Positions 44,406 through 52,605 of a DNA stretch of 64,000 bases are shown piece by piece. The stretch is from DATBVX01 sp963705495 (GTDB taxonomy: Bacteria > Pseudomonadota > Gammaproteobacteria > Steroidobacterales > Steroidobacteraceae): contig CAVPJQ010000019.1 in assembly GCA_963705495.1 (NCBI GenBank), forward strand, positions 1 through 64,000, given 5' to 3'. The position numbers and the translations under genes were made by a program. Each line of letters opens with the position of its first letter. Position 1 is the first letter of the stretch. The notes beneath the pieces are model-generated. The model did not search any database and was not told the DNA's origin. It saw nothing but the letters and a program-made list of their open reading frames with translations.

Positions 44406-45905
44406 CTACGCCAGCGCGAACAGGATATCGACGAACGAGCGCACTGCGCCGTCCATGCCCGCGAGCTTCGGGTTCTTCGAATCGATGAGGTAGTACTCAT
44501 CCGGCGCATGGGCTCGCGCGCCGTGCCCGAGGCCGTGATGGGCCGCCGCGAGATTGAGCGGTGCGCCGGTAAACACGTAGCCGGGCCAGGAGCCACCGCG
44601 CCGCGGCCACAGGATCGGATCGGTCGCCGCGTTTCGATACACGGTTTTCTGTGCCTGGATGATCCGCGAACTGACGTCAGTCGTGGTCGGATCGTAGCCG
44701 CCAGTCGCATTGACCTCGATATCGCCATAGCCGCGGCTCTGCAGATGTGCCTTGAGCTTCGCGACCGTGTCCTCGAAAGTCATGTCCGGGACCAGCCGCA
44801 GATCCAGTTTCGCTGCCGCACGGTGCGGCAGGATCGTCATGCCACCGGGGCCGATATAACCACCCACCAGCCCTTCGATGTTCACGGTAGGCCGGCTGCA
44901 CATGTCTTCCAGCGCCTGTCGCCAGCTCGCATCGCGAGCCCAGTGCAGGACGCCGAGCGATTTCTTGGTCGATTCCTCTGCGATCCGTTGCGCAGCCACG
45001 TCGAGCATCTCCTTGTCCGCTGCGGAGATTGGCCTCACGCGCTCCAACAGGCCGTCGATCGCCGGATCACCCTTCGCGTCGATCAGGGTATTGAGCGCCT
45101 GCACGAGATGCCACGCCGGGCTGTCGACGCACGCACGATTCGACGAATGAATGTCCTTGGCCGGTCCACGTCCCCACTTTTCACCGCTCGCGAGGAGCTC
45201 CGCTTCGACCACCCCCTTGGCGCCGAGCGAGATCGTGATGCTCCCGTCGCGGTCCTGCGCCGCGTCGGGCATCAGCATCGCGTCGCATTTGCCGAGCGCG
45301 GCGCGCACTGGCGGCGCGAGTACCAGCTGGCGAATATGCGGTGAGCCGATTTCCTCTTCACCTTCCGCGACCAGCACCAGGTTCACCGGCAACTTGCGCT
45401 TGGCGCCGCGGATCGCATGCAATGCCGCCAGGAAAGAAGATTCCGGGCCTTTCTGATTCACGGCGCCACGACCCATCACGACCGTGCCGAGATCCGGCAT
45501 CTCGATCAGTCGCGCCTCCCAGGGCGGCACCGACCATTCCTGTCCTTCAACCTGCTTCACGTCGTACATGAAGTAGATGCCGATGGTGCGCTTCGCGCCG
45601 GCATCCAGCGTGGCGAAAATACCGGGGTGCCTGTCAGTCGGCATCTTCTCGACGTGCTGAAACCCCGCATCGCGAAGCAAGCCCATCGTGAACTCGCAGC
45701 TTTCAGCCACCTTGTTGTCTTCGGCGGCGATCCCGTAGTGGCGAATCCATTCCTGCAAGCGTGCGACGGCCTCCTGGTGCCGGCGCTCCACCTGCGTATA
45801 GATCGGCCCCAGGTTGGAGGCGGCGAAAGAGCGCTGCGCCAGCCATAGCGCCGCACTGGTTCCGGCGGCGCCCGCCACGAAGTTGCGCCGAGTGATGCTG
45901 CTCAC
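44406..45905 (-). CDS. M20-like metallohydrolase with altered metal ligands, Tat signal
   Basis: The 499-residue protein starts at GTG 45905 with a Tat motif (SITRRNFVAGAAG). The M20 fold is clear: VLVAEGEEEIGSPH holds the catalytic Glu pair, and GHGARAHAPDEYY matches the last His motif. Two metal sites deviate. The HxD His is Met113 in IYFMYDVKQVEG, and the DDK bridge reads GRGAVNQKG (Asn150). Either the family uses one metal or other ligands, or it binds without cleaving. It lies 17 bp from the ADH gene stop on the same strand. Confidence 0.82.
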   Translation of the reverse strand: MSSITRRNFVAGAAGTSAALWLAQRSFAASNLGPIYTQVERRHQEAVARLQEWIRHYGIAAEDNKVAESCEFTMGLLRDAGFQHVEKMPTDRHPGIFATLDAGAKRTIGIYFMYDVKQVEGQEWSVPPWEARLIEMPDLGTVVMGRGAVNQKGPESSFLAALHAIRGAKRKLPVNLVLVAEGEEEIGSPHIRQLVLAPPVRAALGKCDAMLMPDAAQDRDGSITISLGAKGVVEAELLASGEKWGRGPAKDIHSSNRACVDSPAWHLVQALNTLIDAKGDPAIDGLLERVRPISAADKEMLDVAAQRIAEESTKKSLGVLHWARDASWRQALEDMCSRPTVNIEGLVGGYIGPGGMTILPHRAAAKLDLRLVPDMTFEDTVAKLKAHLQSRGYGDIEVNATGGYDPTTTDVSSRIIQAQKTVYRNAATDPILWPRRGGSWPGYVFTGAPLNLAAAHHGLGHGARAHAPDEYYLIDSKNPKLAGMDGAVRSFVDILFALA

Positions 45906-45922
45906 GATTGTTTGAGTTCCTG

Positions 45923-46976
45923 TCAGGTAGTGCCCGCAACGTCGACCAGCAGTTTCACGCCATCCTGGCGATGCAAACGCTCGAAGCCATCGCGGATCAG
46001 CTGTGGAAAGGGAATCGTTTCGACCCAGCCGGCGGCGGGATATGCGCCGGCCGCCATCTCGGCAATCACGCTCGGAAACGCGCCGCAGGAAAGCGCCACA
46101 CCGGTGATGCGCGCTTCGGACATCAGGATTTCCATCGGGTGAATTTGCAGGGGTTGGGTATGAATGGCGACCACGACGACGTTGCCGTCCACTGCGGTCC
46201 CGCGCAGCGCAGCCTGAAATGCGGCCGGGACGCCGGCTGCGTCCACGGAGGCATCCACGCCCCGACCGGCGGTGAGATCGCGCAGCGCCGCGACGACATC
46301 GGTATCGTCGCGGGTCGAGGACCTGCTCAGCGCCGAGCGCGGCAACCACGGCGCGACGGGCCGGCGATGGATCGATCATGATCACGCGCACACCGCGCCG
46401 CAGCAGCGTGAGCAGAACACCGATGCCGATGGGGCCGGCGCCATGAACGGCGACGAGCTGTCCCGCCTGCACGCGACAACGATTGACGGTGCTCCAGGCG
46501 ATCGCCATCGGCTCGATCAATGCGCCCTGCGCCGGCGTGATGCCGCGAGGAAGCTTGTGTGCCATGGAGCGACGCACGACGGTGAACTGGGACAGGCCGC
46601 CGCCATCGCGGTTGTAGCCGTGAAAGGCCAGCAGGCCACAGTGGTTGTATTGCCCCGCGCGGCAGAACAAGCAGCGTCCGCAGGTCTCAACTGGCTCCAC
46701 CGCGACCAGGTCGCCGAGCTCGAGGTCCTCGACGCCATCGCCGCAGTCGACGACGATGCCACTCAGCTCATGGCCGAGGATGACAGGGTTCTTGACCCCA
46801 GTGAGCGGATGCGGATCGCGCCGGGTGGTGATCGGACCGTCGTAGTACTCGTGCAGGTCGCTGCCGCAGATCCCGTTGTACTGCACGCGCAGCTTGACCT
46901 CGCCGACGCCCGCCGTCGGCTCGGGTACATCCTCGAGCCGAAGGTCCTCTCTCCCATGGAAGACTGCCGCACGCAT
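45923..46976 (-). pseudogene. Zinc-type alcohol dehydrogenase (butanediol-dehydrogenase-like), one-base frameshift
   Basis: From ATG 46976 the product shows catalytic zinc ligands in NGICGSDLHEYY and GHELSGIV, the structural zinc cluster CGRCLFCRAGQYNHC, and the NAD motif GAGPIGIGVLL. After EQVLD the frame breaks near 46312-46314. Removing one base from the CCC run on the coding strand restores DDTDVVAALRDLTAGRGVD and the remaining 125 residues to the stop at 45923. The corrected protein is about 350 residues, the normal size. As sequenced, the frame runs on into the M20-like gene, creating a false fusion. It would oxidise a secondary alcohol or diol. Confidence 0.86.
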
Positions 46977-47016
46977 GCACGAATATTCGATGCCGCACGG
47001 CAAAGAATCAACCCGT

Positions 47017-47703
47017 TCAGCTCCCCGGGGAACATCCGGGCGCGTCGGTGAAGAAGGCGACCTGATGGAGAACCTCACCGAACCAGCGGTGAGTGATTCG
47101 CAGCGTGAAGCTGAAGCGGCCCTCCCGTTCTTCACGATGCACCGCTTCGAGACGACCCGGGCACAGAATCTCATGCAACCGTACGGACCTGCCGAACAGG
47201 CGCAAGTAGTAGCGCTCGCTCCGGAAGACGAGTGCGCGGTCCACGACGTGGACCGTGAGCGTCATGCCGATGCGGCAGCCGACGTATTCTTCGAGCCCGG
47301 TCGGGCCGCAAAACCGTTTTGCCGAGTGGATCACCTGCGGAAAGCCTCGCTTCCGCGCGTACATGCGCGTCCAGACCTGGCCGTGCGAACGAGGATCCGC
47401 AGTAACGACTACGAGTGCTGCCGCGCGGGCGCCCGACTCGAGTGGCAACGGTGCTCCGATCAGCCTGGCAAGTTGCGCGTAGAACCACCCGAACCGCGAC
47501 AGGCGCGTCGCGGCGACTTCGCCGCAAAAGATCTGCTGCTCATCGCTGGGCAGATGATGGGAGAAACGACGCCGGATCGCGCCCGGTAGTTGCTCCCACT
47601 CTTCTCTGGATACGAGTTGCCGGAATCCAGGTTCTGGCGTGAGAAATGAGGGGACGAGATCTGACGCTGAACCTCGTGAGTCCGAAGTCGCGCTCCTTGC
47701 CAC
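47017..47703 (-). CDS. DUF4166 domain protein
   Basis: The protein of about 228 residues resembles DUF4166: WEQLPGAIRRRFSHH, ARLIGAPLPLESGARAA, VWTRMYARKRGFPQVIHSAK and FTLRITHRWFGEVLHQVAFF. The start is unclear. GTG 47703 is the first reasonable one and still adds about 20 weak residues; the longer frame to 47835 reads as antisense of its neighbour. DUF4166 is often fused or linked to saccharopine-dehydrogenase-like reductases, absent here. The function is unknown. It starts 22 bp after the small membrane protein gene ends, on the same strand. Confidence 0.75.
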   Translation of the reverse strand: MARSATSDSRGSASDLVPSFLTPEPGFRQLVSREEWEQLPGAIRRRFSHHLPSDEQQIFCGEVAATRLSRFGWFYAQLARLIGAPLPLESGARAAALVVVTADPRSHGQVWTRMYARKRGFPQVIHSAKRFCGPTGLEEYVGCRIGMTLTVHVVDRALVFRSERYYLRLFGRSVRLHEILCPGRLEAVHREEREGRFSFTLRITHRWFGEVLHQVAFFTDAPGCSPGS

Positions 47704-47725
47704 CGTCAGGCACGCGTCTGTGGCG

Positions 47726-48103
47726 CTACCCCCGGTTGGTTTCGAGCCATTCGCCGCGACTCCGATCAGCCTGCCTGCTGCGCGGCTGCGCCCGCCCGAT
47801 CTGCCGGCCCATGCCGCCGAGAGCCAGGAAAGCACCGAGCACGGCTGTCGTCAGGGCGAGCCGCAGGGCCTGGATCAGTGGCGCGGTACCGTCATCGTTC
47901 ATCGCCTGGACCAGCAGCGTGACCAGCAATGGGCTCAGGTAGAGCATCACCGCAGTGAAGGTGGTCCAGAACCGGATCGCCTGACTTCCCTCGCACAGGG
48001 AAGCCAGCATTACCTCGAGGGGCTGCCAGAGGATCAGCACGAGAATCGTGCTCAGGGTGAGGCAGACGCCGAGTGCGGTGATGAAAAGCTGCAGAGCTGA
48101 CAT
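47726..48103 (-). CDS. Small inner-membrane protein
   Basis: The 125-residue protein has three hydrophobic segments (LQLFITALGVCLTLSTILVLIL; WTTFTAVMLYLSPLLVTLLV; LRLALTTAVLGAFLALGGMG) and a charged C-terminal tail. I recognise no family. GGAG lies 9 bases before the ATG. Its first 52 bases lie inside the 3' end of the GbsR-type regulator gene, so the two form an operon and the regulator may control it. Confidence 0.7.
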   Translation of the reverse strand: MSALQLFITALGVCLTLSTILVLILWQPLEVMLASLCEGSQAIRFWTTFTAVMLYLSPLLVTLLVQAMNDDGTAPLIQALRLALTTAVLGAFLALGGMGRQIGRAQPRSRQADRSRGEWLETNRG

Positions 48104-48702
48104 GACTTTTTCTCCGTTGTTGTCAGTGATCGAGATGCCCGGCGGCGTGCGGCGCGCCGATCCAGGAAGCGGACAATGCCGCTGCCGAGCTTCATGAGTG
48201 CCGTGACCTGCTGAGGCGGCAATGCCAGCATCTGCTCGTACCAGCGGGTCAATCGCTCGACGAACTCCAGCATCTGCGCCAGGCGCCGCGTCGCTTCAGC
48301 ACTCATTGCCTTATCGCTCTCAGCCGCCGCCACGCAGTCGCGCAGCGCTGCGAGCGCCGGATCGAGCTCACGTGCCTTACGGCCGGCGGCGATCCGGTTA
48401 ACCATGGTCCACAGGTCGGTTTCGGCCTCGAAGTGATCGCGCCGATCGCCCAGCACCGGCACGCGCCGGATCAACTGCCAGGCCAGCAGTTCACGCAGCG
48501 AGGTCGAGACGTTCGAGCGTGCCATCTCCAGCGTCGCGGCGATGGCATCGGCGGTCAGCGGGCGCGGCGCGACGTACAGCAGCGCATGCACCTGGCTCAC
48601 GGAGCGGTTCACGCCCCAGCGATCGCCCATGTGGCCCCAATGCAGAACGAAGCGCCGTACGGGCTCGGCAAGCTCGACGGGTGTTTCAGTTGTTTCTGTC
48701 AT
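48052..48702 (-). CDS. GbsR/MarR-type transcriptional regulator
   Basis: The 216-residue protein has the GbsR layout: VRRFVLHWGHMGDRWGVNRS, a winged helix with PLTADAIAATLEMARSNVST and SLRELLAWQLIRRVPVLGDR, and a helical C-terminal half with RLTRWYEQML. The last 20 or so residues (KKSCQLCSFSSPHSASASP) are encoded over the next gene and look non-native. GbsR-type proteins control osmolyte or transport genes. The start ATG is embedded in a perfect palindrome, downstream of a strong promoter and without a ribosome site, suggesting a leaderless, self-repressed mRNA. Confidence 0.88.
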   Translation of the reverse strand: MTETTETPVELAEPVRRFVLHWGHMGDRWGVNRSVSQVHALLYVAPRPLTADAIAATLEMARSNVSTSLRELLAWQLIRRVPVLGDRRDHFEAETDLWTMVNRIAAGRKARELDPALAALRDCVAAAESDKAMSAEATRRLAQMLEFVERLTRWYEQMLALPPQQVTALMKLGSGIVRFLDRRAARRRASRSLTTTEKKSCQLCSFSSPHSASASP

Positions 48703-48738
48703 GACAGAAATTACAGTACTAGTCGGCAGCCCTGTCAA
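48693..48738 (-). promoter_or_regulatory. Strong sigma-70 promoter with operator palindrome, leaderless start
   Basis: On the minus strand TTGACA (48733-48738), a 17-bp spacer and TGTAAT (48710-48715) form a near-consensus promoter. The A of the regulator's ATG (48702) is 8 bases past the -10, where transcription should begin. A perfect 18-bp palindrome, TTTCTGTCATGACAGAAA (48693-48710), covers the start point and start codon, a good position for autorepression. Confidence 0.8.
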
Positions 48739-48797
48739 GCCCCGCAGCGCGGGCTGTGACGCGCTGCGCACTTCTTGAGCTAAGACCCTGGGGCCGG

Positions 48798-49643
48798 TCA
48801 GGTACCGAGTTGCGCTGCGTGATGACGCAGATGGTCTTCGACGAAGGTGGAAATGAAGTAGTAGCCGTGATCGTAGCCGTCCTGCATACGCAGCGTCAGC
48901 GAGGTACCGGACTGACGACAGCTCTCTGCGAACACCTGCGGATAGAGCTGCTCGGCCAGAAATTTGTCGGCACTGCCCTGGTCGATGAGGATCGGTCGCG
49001 CGAAGCCGCGCTTCGCCACCAGGACGCTGGCGTCATATTCGGCCCAGGACTCCCGCTGCTCGCCGAGATAGCCGCTGAAGGCCTTCTGCCCCCATGGACA
49101 ACGCATCGGGGCCGCGATCGGCGCAAATGCCGAGACCGAACGATACTGCCCCGGATTTCGCAACGCGCAGATGAGCGCGCCGTGGCCGCCCATCGAATGA
49201 CCGAAGATGCCCTGCGCGTCCGCACGCACCGCAAATTCGCCCTGGATCAGTGCCGGCAACTCCTTGGTGACGTAGCTGTACATCCGGTAGTGCTGCGACC
49301 AGGGCGCCTCAGTCGCATCAACGTAGAACCCCGCTCCTATCCCGAAGTCCCAGCTCGCATCATCGCCGGGAATGCGTGCCTGCCGTGGGCTGGTATCCGG
49401 GGCGATGAGCATCAGACCGAGCTGGGCAGCGAGGCGCTGCGCACCCGCCTTGATCATGAAGGTCTCTTCGGTGCACGTGAGCCCGGCGAGGTAATACAGC
49501 ACCGGCACGGGGCCGGACTTGGCCCGGGGCGGCAGATAGACGGAGAAACGCATCTCCGTACGGCATTGCGCCGAAGCATGTGCGTAGAAACGCTGAGTGC
49601 CGCCGAAGCAGGCGTGCTCAGACAGAAGTCGAAGCTCGGGCAT
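48798..49643 (-). CDS. fghA: S-formylglutathione hydrolase
   Basis: The 281-residue alpha/beta hydrolase of the esterase D family has the nucleophile serine in IFGHSMGGHGALICAL, the acid in ILIDQGSADKFL and the histidine in DGYDHGYYFISTFVEDH. The front segment YYLAGLTCTEETFMIKAGAQ is diagnostic. It splits S-formylglutathione to formate and glutathione, the last step of formaldehyde detoxification. The usual partner, the glutathione-dependent dehydrogenase (frmA/adhC), is not beside it. Confidence 0.96.
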   Translation of the reverse strand: MPELRLLSEHACFGGTQRFYAHASAQCRTEMRFSVYLPPRAKSGPVPVLYYLAGLTCTEETFMIKAGAQRLAAQLGLMLIAPDTSPRQARIPGDDASWDFGIGAGFYVDATEAPWSQHYRMYSYVTKELPALIQGEFAVRADAQGIFGHSMGGHGALICALRNPGQYRSVSAFAPIAAPMRCPWGQKAFSGYLGEQRESWAEYDASVLVAKRGFARPILIDQGSADKFLAEQLYPQVFAESCRQSGTSLTLRMQDGYDHGYYFISTFVEDHLRHHAAQLGT

Positions 49644-49691
49644 GGGGAGACTCCGCGAGGAACAGTCGCGGATTCTACCCGGGCGGCCGTC

Positions 49692-50450
49692 TTACTGTGA
49701 GCGCGCCAGGGTGGTCTGAGGTCCGGCCGGAGCTACCGCGGGGACGTAGTGGACCAGGAGCCTGGCGACGTGGCCGTGGGCGCTATTCCAGTGGGTGAGA
49801 TTGACGCAGACCGAGCGATGGTCGCCCCCCTGCATCTGATCGTACGGTGCATCAGCAAAGCGGGTTCCCTCGATGTCGTGATTGAACTCGACCTTGCTCG
49901 CCTCCCAGCCCTGCAGATCGTCGTCGGGCTTTGCAAAGAGCTCGACGCCGGAGACTTTGGCCTGCAGCGGTACGGCAGCGCACAGCGCCACCCGCTCCGC
50001 CGTAGCCTCGTCGCACGCAGGGGTCTCGACACCGACACTGATCGGCTCGGCGCGGCAGGGGTGCAAGCGAAGAATCGCCTCGGAACTTGCTGGTCCGGTG
50101 AGGGCGACCGGCTGTGCGGGCGTGCTCGCCGTCTCGGCCTGCTCGGAGCGCAGGTGCTCGAGCCGCTCGGTGGATGTGGCGAGTTCCCTGAGCTGGGTAG
50201 AGAGCTCCTCGCGCAGTTGACGTGTGTCTTCCCGCACCCGCTCGGCGCGCAGCTCCGAATACGCAAAGCCGCCCACCGCGGAGGCGAGCACAATCACGCC
50301 CAATGTCACCAGCGAGCGTGCTGCACTACGCTTGGGCCGGGTCTCGGCTTTGGCGCGGCCACGCAATGACATGACCAACTGAAAAGTTGCAGTCATGATG
50401 GTCGCCATCGCGCCAATCATTGCGGCCACGATCGTTTCCGAAAGCCCCAT
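49692..50450 (-). CDS. Membrane-anchored coiled-coil protein of unknown function
   Basis: The 252-residue protein starts at ATG 50450, close after GGAAGG. Two membrane segments (SETIVAAMIGAMATIMTATF; SLVTLGVIVLASAVGGFAY) are followed by a coiled coil rich in Arg/Glu/Leu (LREELSTQLRELATSTERLE). The soluble domain of about 110 residues contains VALCAAVPLQAKVSGVELFA and HRSVCVNLTHWNSAHGHVAR. The domain is probably periplasmic. I do not recognise the family. It lies 48 bp upstream of fghA on the same strand but is probably unrelated. Confidence 0.7.
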   Translation of the reverse strand: MGLSETIVAAMIGAMATIMTATFQLVMSLRGRAKAETRPKRSAARSLVTLGVIVLASAVGGFAYSELRAERVREDTRQLREELSTQLRELATSTERLEHLRSEQAETASTPAQPVALTGPASSEAILRLHPCRAEPISVGVETPACDEATAERVALCAAVPLQAKVSGVELFAKPDDDLQGWEASKVEFNHDIEGTRFADAPYDQMQGGDHRSVCVNLTHWNSAHGHVARLLVHYVPAVAPAGPQTTLARSQ

Positions 50451-50618
50451 GCAGCCTTCCTCGGTTTGACTCAACGGGGACGTGCCGCGGGACTTTAGCC
50501 AGTGGGTTGCGGAGTGAATACTACGCGGTTGGCAGTTTCGGCCGTTTGGATAGCCCCAGCTCGCGCGCAGCTGAATCTGTCGCCATGTGGCGACAGCCCG
50601 CAATGCGGCGCTGCTCTG

Positions 50619-51482
50619 TCAGGCCCGACCCGCGGCCACGCGACTGCGCAGGACCAACGCAATACCCCCCAGCACGGCGACGCCGCACACGAGCAGGCGC
50701 AGGGTTGGCTGCTCTCCGAGAAGGAGCACGCCGCCCACGGCCGCGATCACCGGGACCGAGAGTTGCACCGTGGCCGCGGAAATAGCGCTCAGCCGGCGCA
50801 GCGCCGCGTACCACACCACGTAACCCAGGCCCGATGCCACTGCGCCCGACGCTGCGGCCAGGACCAGTCCCCGGGTCGACGCGTGCCATGGGTGCGCAAG
50901 CACTGGCATCGATACCAGGGCGAGCGGCACGGTCCAGACAAAATTCGCCGCGGTTGATTGCAGCGGATCGGCAACACCGCGCCCCCTCAACGAGTAGATC
51001 CCCCAGGCGATGCCGGCGCCGGTCATGAGCAGCGCGCTGTGAATGGGAGGCGCAGAGATGCCAGGGGCAAGCAACAGCACGAGTCCGACGCAGGCCGCCG
51101 CGAGCCCTGACCATCCCAGTGCTGACAAGCGCTCTCCCCTCACCAGGCCGGCGGCGATCATCGTGATCTGCACGGCGCCAAAGAGGACGAGTGCCCCGGT
51201 CCCAGCCGACAGGCCGAGATAGGCAAAAGAAAACGCGATCGCGTAGCCGAACAATGCGCCGACGGCGATTGCGTCAGTGCGCATGCGCAGGGATTGGCCC
51301 TGCCGGATTGCCACGAGCGCCACCAGGAAGAGTGCGCCACACGACAGGCGAACCGTAGTGAAGGTGATCGCGTCGATGAGGTGAGCGCCGAGCGCCATGC
51401 GGCACAAGAGCGAATTGGTCGCGAAGGCGATCATCGCCGTAGCCGTCAGCAGGATCGCGCTCGCCCCTGCGGTTCGGATCAT
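50619..51482 (-). CDS. EamA/DMT family transporter
   Basis: The 287-residue inner-membrane protein has ten hydrophobic segments in two five-helix EamA repeats. The first begins IAFATNSLLCRMALGAHLID and the second begins SALLMTGAGIAWGIYSLRGR. Conserved positions in LSAISAATVQLSVPVIAAVG fit the second EamA repeat. Members export amino acids, metabolites or drugs; the substrate is unknown. Confidence 0.9.
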   Translation of the reverse strand: MIRTAGASAILLTATAMIAFATNSLLCRMALGAHLIDAITFTTVRLSCGALFLVALVAIRQGQSLRMRTDAIAVGALFGYAIAFSFAYLGLSAGTGALVLFGAVQITMIAAGLVRGERLSALGWSGLAAACVGLVLLLAPGISAPPIHSALLMTGAGIAWGIYSLRGRGVADPLQSTAANFVWTVPLALVSMPVLAHPWHASTRGLVLAAASGAVASGLGYVVWYAALRRLSAISAATVQLSVPVIAAVGGVLLLGEQPTLRLLVCGVAVLGGIALVLRSRVAAGRA

Positions 51483-51834
51483 TGCAGGAACTGCGCCGTC
51501 GCTGCCGGAGTCATTCGCTGCCGCATGAGGCTCCCTGCGACCAGAGGGCGCCTACGGTACACGAGTTGTGGCGAAGACGAAGGGGCCACTCCTGTGGCCC
51601 CTCCGGGGACCAACGCTCAGGCTCGGGATGCACCCGTCAAGGGCAAGAACCTGCTCGCTGGATTCGAGGGCGGCGACAAAACCGTAGCTGACACTTCTCG
51701 GTCAGTGCGCCGCAAGCTACGAATTGATTCTTACTGCAGCAAGCGCCAAGGGACGAGCCGGCCTGTGATTCACACCGGCTGACCCGCCTCGGGGACGAAC
51801 GGACCCTCGTAAGCGCATACCCTATACTCGCTGC
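51483..51834. other. Intergenic region with two hairpins, no gene seen
   Basis: The 352-bp gap lies between the divergent EamA and SRAP genes. It has a perfect 9-bp hairpin (AGGGGCCAC 51581-51589 with GTGGCCCCT 51594-51602, loop TCCT) without a T-run. A second interrupted hairpin (AGCCGG ... CCGGCT) lies near 51757-51781. TATACT at 51823-51828, six bases before the SRAP ATG, is a likely -10. No protein-like frame is present. Confidence 0.5.
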
Positions 51835-52570
51835 ATGTGCGCCCGATTCGTTTCACGCGTGATGGCCGCGCTGGAACGCGCCGTCCAGGTGCGCTGGCAC
51901 GATCCGTTCGACTTGATCTACAACGCGGCGCCCAGCATGCGGCTGTCGGTGGTCACTGCGGGCGCTGACGGTCCGGAAGCACGTGCGATGAAGTGGGGAT
52001 TCATCCCGGGCTGGTGGAAGCAGGCAAAGCCGCCCAAGCTCACGATCAATGCGCGTTCGGAAGACGCTGCGCAACTACCGATGTGGCAGGCGGCTTTTCG
52101 CGGCGCGCGTTGCCTGGTGCCTGCGCTGGGGTGGTACGAGTGGCGCAGCGAATCGCGCGTTGACACCACGACCGGCGAGATCAGTCCGGTTCGCCGTCCC
52201 TATTTCATTCACCTCGAGGGCTTGCAGCCGCTGTGCTTCGCGGGACTCTGGTCACGCTGGCGTCCGGAAAGTGGCTCCGAACCACTTCTCACCTTCTCGA
52301 TTCTCACGCGCACGCCCACGCCGAGCCTCGCGCAACTGCATGACCGCATGCCCGTCGTGCTGCGCGAGGAGCAGTACGCTGTCTTGGCTCAACCCTGCGA
52401 ACGACGACGTCGGCGCGCTCGGGCAGACCGTTACCACGGGAACCGTGCAGGAGTTCAGGTATTACCCCGTGAGCACCTACGTGAACAACCCTCGCAACGA
52501 GGGCAAAGAGTGCATCGAGCCACAGGCCGCGGGCCCCGAGCCTTCAAAAGACTTCGAACTCACGGGTTGA
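51835..52570 (+). pseudogene. SRAP (YedK/HMCES-like) DNA-protein crosslink factor, one-base frameshift
   Basis: The product starts MCARF, whose Cys2 becomes the catalytic N-terminal cysteine that traps abasic sites. It contains MKWGFIPGWWKQAKPPKLTI, NARSED, CLVPALGWYEWR (active-site Glu) and LHDRMPVVL (His). The frame breaks at GTCTTGG (52381-52387): dropping one T gives YAVWLNP and then YYPVSTYVNNPRNEGKECIE to the stop at 52568-52570. The corrected protein is about 244 residues, slightly over the family norm. It would protect single-stranded DNA at abasic sites. The sequence before the ATG has a -10 but no ribosome site, so the mRNA may be leaderless. As sequenced, the frame runs on antisense into the SDR gene. 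Confidence 0.88.
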
Positions 52571-52605
52571 CTGCCGCCGTTTGTCGGAGGCAGCGCCCTG
52601 CGGCA

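Noticed and set aside
44406..47174. 922-residue open frame joining ADH and M20 modules
   Set aside because: The two parts are separate genes; the join exists only because of the frameshift near 46312, and the true ADH C-terminus is found in the next frame.
51581..51602. Perfect GC hairpin as a terminator
   Set aside because: No T-run follows on either strand and both flanking genes start, rather than end, at this gap.
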